Shown here: positions 60,150-64,000 of the stretch, in pieces | Layout: each line of letters opens with the position of its first letter | Numbering within the stretch: position 1 is the stretch's first letter | Origin: Branchiostoma floridae | Taxonomy: Eukaryota; Chordata; Leptocardii; Amphioxiformes; Branchiostomatidae | Assembly (NCBI RefSeq): GCF_000003815.2 | Contig: NC_049986.1 | Span: 23,390,876 to 23,454,875 of the forward strand | DNA: 64,000 nucleotides | Direction of reading: 5' to 3' | Translations under genes and position numbers: made by a program | The notes under the pieces: model-generated | Databases searched by the model: none | What the model saw: only the letters and a program-made list of their open reading frames with translations | What the model was told of the DNA's origin: nothing

Positions 60150-60990
60150 ACAATTTACATCTCCATCACAAGTCGGGTCACGAGGCGTATTTGTTGAACT
60201 TCGGGTCCTGGGTTCAAATTCTGAGATGCTATCGATCAAGTGCCATTGTTTAAGGCACCTTACACGACTTTTCTCACTCTACCCAGGTGTAGAAAAGGTA
60301 CCTTTATAATTACCTTAACCAACTTTGTAATTACTGGGGGAAATGCTTAAATTCTTACACAGAGAGCATTTAGACACGGCATTATCAACTTTCCTGATAA
60401 ACTGCCCCGCAGCACCCAGTGTCCATCTCCTTACTTTAGTGTCTTCTGTACCAAAGCGTTTGTACGGGAAATCTTAGCGACTCGTGAAACAAAACCCGGC
60501 GTTTCAGAGATATGAATATGTATGATGGCGCTGGTTTATCAACAGTGCGAGGATTAGATCTCGCTTGTTTGTTGTTTGGATAAAGATACACCTGCGAAGC
60601 CCAAACACTTCATATAGTACCGATTGACTATTAATTGACAAAAACTATTTGACAACCTGTAACTACATTTAAGCAATATTTGCAATTTCTCAATAAGAAA
60701 GGAACCGAAACCACTAAGTTTGTCATATTGCATCTTTAAAATGGTAGTATCACTGACGACTGGACAAGTAAAAAACCCAAGTAATATTAAAACTGATGAT
60801 ATAATATGAAAGTTGGTGATTTCAACTTTGCAATCATTGAGGAAATCTCAGGATTAGGTAGGAAAATTACAGAAATATCATTTCTGGAGAAATGCCCTGC
60901 TTTTCCACTTTGTATGCATTTCGCCTCTAGTTGTTATAGCTGTAAAACAGCCCGAAGGATGCCTATAACTGAAAATAACATCTATATCAT
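60150..60990. repeat. Partial third copy of the duplicated segment
   Basis: The order of diverged blocks (SINE-like gggttcaaattctgagatg, then gctggtttatcaacag, then ttgttatagctgtaaaaca) matches that of copies 1 and 3. The 57064-57650 equivalent is absent here. This suggests an older tandem unit. Confidence 0.6.
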
Positions 60991-61305
60991 AACCATATTT
61001 CAGCTATACTTTCCTCCTGTAGGAATCTGTGTGTCATATCCCAACTCAGTTGAATTCTATTAGTATATTAAATGCCATTTGAGCTTATCAACAACGAAAA
61101 GCTCTCAATCATGAACTTTGTGAGACTGGGAACACGAGAGGACCGAAGTTTCCCAAAGATACTGAAACATGAAGTACTCATGAAGTCCTCAAACGTTAAA
61201 CGTGAAGTACTCATAGTAAACATCTATGTCCTTCTCCGTAGATTGAAGTCACCGGAAACTTAAGTTAAATGGAGAAGAGAAATACGTATTTTGGCGCTCG
61301 AAAGA

Positions 61306-64000
61306 TAGGAAACCCGTGTTATAAGTGATTTCGCAACGGGAAAGGTTGACAACGTGGGCTATGATTACAATCGGGTAAAAGAAAGTCAAACAATACCGAA
61401 TACTAGACGATCCGGTAATTGGCAAGAAATCCGTCTTTTTTGATTTCAATAAGAAGCTTGGAAATAGAAAATATCAGAAGCCGGACACACATAAAACAGT
61501 AACCTGCCAGTGGGTTCTAGCTATGATGATTATGTGATCAGGGCCTGTGTCATCAGAAAAGGAGATCTTCAGTTGTTGCGTCAGACTGAGTTTGGTAGCG
61601 TATGTTTCCCAACGAAGGGGCAAACTCCTTGACCAGAAGGATTAAAAACTTCCCATGGCATCAGATGAAATAACTGCATACGTGGAACCTGCGTCACGGC
61701 AATGGGGATCTGCCGCTTGTTTGTTCCGGTTGTTTTTTCTGAGTGTTTTGTATGAAATTATTTTGGTGCTGTACATTTTGTAATCGGATGATCAAAAAAC
61801 AACTTGGCAAATAGAGATGGGAGAATTACAAAGCGTCATGGAAGACCTCTTCTTGTTTTTATTGTAGTTTTGGTATACTTGTAAAGCCCGGGTGCTCACT
61901 TAAATCAAAGTAATTATAACATTGAAAGTTCGGCTCCCCAGTAGAAATTTATAATGCATAACGGATACAATATATGCGCAAGATGATTGAATTAAATCTT
62001 CTGTTTTCTTTTAAAATCTTCTTACAAAATGATAAGTTTCTTGATCTATTCATAAAGGTTTTAAACTTACATGCAGCGCAAAATGCCCCGGTGCCAACTT
62101 TGTACTTAGGGGTCGTGGGGCGTAGCTTTGGTCTAGAACACGAAAGTCCTGGGTTCAAATCCTGTCCGAGGCCCCACATTCGGTTGGGGAGCTAAAAGGC
62201 GATGGGAGGCTTCCGATACCGTGCCCTAAAACAGTGGAAAACGACCCACTGTCTCTACAGACTCAAATTGGGCATGGGACTTCCTTTATCTTTATCTTTA
62301 CAAACTGTAATTAGTGGGGGAAATGACTAAACGAAAACTGTAACATTGTTTCTGAATTACATCCAGGCAAACGGAGGATTATTTGTTTTATATTTTCGTC
62401 ACATGGTTAGACACTGCTCATATCTATCCCTGTGAAAAAATGATAAAAACTGACTGTAGCGAAAACTGTGAAATAGTTAATGAATTATTTCCAGGCAAAC
62501 TGAGGATGTTTCGTTTTTTTCGTCACATAATCAGACATAGCTCGTACGAGTATCTATGCGTTTTTAAATGGTACAAACTGTCCGTGGCTATAATTTGATG
62601 TACATGTGTGTCACTTGGGGGATATATCAGTTTTAGCTGGTTGTATCCCGCAGTTTTTAATAATTAAACCAGCAACCACGAAAAGTCAGAAATCGAGAAA
62701 TTAACTACAATACTGTTCTGTATCACATGTGGGGGTGGAGGGAGGGATGGGATGGGAGTGGGGTGGACGAACTCCTTGACAAAAAGGCTAAAAATATTCA
62801 CAGGGTAGTAGCTGATACAGCTGCATGCATGGAGCGTTTGTTGGTTCCGAATATCAAAAATATTGAAAAAGGCGGAAATACTTTGAAAATTCGCTTAGAT
62901 TTTTCAGTGACAACTGTTCGACACTTGCTCTGTTACCCTGCGGTGCGACATGGGTTCTGTTTATTTTCTGTGTTTATTTGATAGAGTATCGCTTATCAGT
63001 TTGAAACTCCAGTGGTACCGTAAACAAAACTGATCAAAAAGGAACGAAAAACGACTAAATGGAAGCTAAAAGAACGCTTATTAAATGAATTTACGTTCGA
63101 AGCATTCGAATAAGAAATTTTAACAACTAGAAAAGTAAAAGAGTTTCCGAGATATCAGTAGGTAAGAAGTAGCTGGTCTATCTATAATCATGGGTGATTT
63201 TGTTTCCAGTTGTTTTGGCTATAACAACATATGCGAACCCCCGTCACTGGCTATAACTACATGTTTTAACGGTTCCAAAATACTTTTGCAATATGCAGAT
63301 ACTTTGCAGATGCATTAAAATGTATCAGATTAGTATTGGAACCCTAGGTTTATATCAGTCTTAGAAATCATGTTAATGTCTTAATGTGTATTTACTACTT
63401 TTGTATCTGTATACCTGTACTTAGCCCGATAGGGCATGAAAGTACAATGAGGAAAAATCATTCCAATCCTGCCTCCATGCTGACACAAAAGAGCGTCAAG
63501 ATACTGCTAAAATCATGACGTTACTTGCAGATATTTCTAACCGTAAAAAAATGAAACGAAAAGAGCTTGTAGAGTTTTAACCCATACATGTTTCTGCCTG
63601 TACATGGCACATATTTTTCTCGGGTGTTATTTTAAGGTGAGTATAAGGCCCATTGTTCGTTAACGGGATTGGACATTGAAGTAGAAAACTGTGACAAATG
63701 AATGCTGTCCAAAAGACTTCATTAACGGCATGAAGTTGTTACAATTACCCTTTTGCCTTTTGCGTGTGGTGTTAGACCGACAGGTTTAATTTTTTTGTTA
63801 ATTTTCACATGTTTTAAAATTCTCAGGATGAATGCCAACATAGTTAACATGGCAACGAAAATTACACGATCATTATGACGATTAATAAAAGTTGAATCAG
63901 TGTTGGAAATCTTTACCACTGAGTAAGGTAGGGGAAATGGCAGCTGTACCATTTAGGACCTCGGTTTGTCCGAATTGTAGTTGTTGTTTTATCTGTAACT
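61306..64000. repeat. Segmental duplication, copy 3, runs off window
   Basis: Near-identical to 57054-59960 in its first 600 bp (agaagccggacacacataaa, cttcagttgttgcgtcagac), with divergence growing to the right. It is probably continued beyond the window. Confidence 0.9.
62086..62312 (+). repeat. tRNA-derived SINE-like block, best preserved
   Basis: The block gtagctttggtctagaacac, then gggttcaaatcctgtccgag and gccccac, has a good box B and a possible GGGGTC/GGCCCC acceptor stem, followed by about 110 bp and the tail tttatctttatctttac. Lack of a proper anticodon arm and its repetition make a working tRNA gene unlikely. Confidence 0.6.

Noticed and set aside
62086-62160. tRNA gene
   Set aside because: Box B is good, but the anticodon arm is not convincing and the block recurs twice with a simple-repeat tail, as SINEs do.

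Overview
This window is animal nuclear DNA: intron-rich genes with GT/AG introns, abundant microsatellites, non-LTR retroelement remnants, foldback MITEs and one run of Ns. The best guess is a lancelet (Branchiostoma). The reasons are divergent TRPM, GM2-activator and TPR genes together with very many minisatellites whose unit spans an exon-intron junction, which I recall as an amphioxus peculiarity. The species call is an inference.

Layout. (1) 1-30786, minus strand: a large TRPM-family channel gene. I could join 23 exons in frame across every junction, giving at least 1277 residues; the 3' end lies beyond the left edge. (2) 11987-17389, plus strand: a four-exon gene nested in the 7.3-kb TRPM intron between exons 10329-10496 and 17838-17897. 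It encodes about 1452 residues: TPR-like repeats, a nucleotidyltransferase-like domain and about 13 kinesin-light-chain-type TPRs. A truncated non-LTR retrotransposon with an 11-bp target-site duplication (TSD) sits at 18245-19861, inside a CA repeat in the neighbouring TRPM intron. (3) 31500-35175: two terminal-inverted-repeat elements, one carrying a RecQ-like helicase fragment with a 9-bp TSD. (4) 36538-38681, minus: a four-exon gene for a charged, probably nuclear protein of about 234 residues, head-to-head with (5) 39069-42053, plus: a torsin-4A-like AAA+ ATPase of about 671 residues. The two start codons are 387 bp apart, with YY1- and ETS-like sites between them. (6) 42054-48500: repeats, including a dead Tc1-like transposon and a triplicated 430-480-bp unit. 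(7) 48539-54125, minus: a secreted GM2-activator-like lipid-binding protein of 167 residues. (8) 54200-64000: gene-free, with retroelement 3' ends, a 160-bp tandem repeat and a large segmental duplication (57054-59960 against 61306-64000).

The most striking property is structural. In the TRPM gene at least nine exon ends, and in the 36-38-kb gene one exon start and the stop-codon region, are repeated as degenerate minisatellites that cross the exon-intron or CDS-UTR boundary. The genes shown do not form an obvious joint pathway; the nested and head-to-head arrangements are positional.
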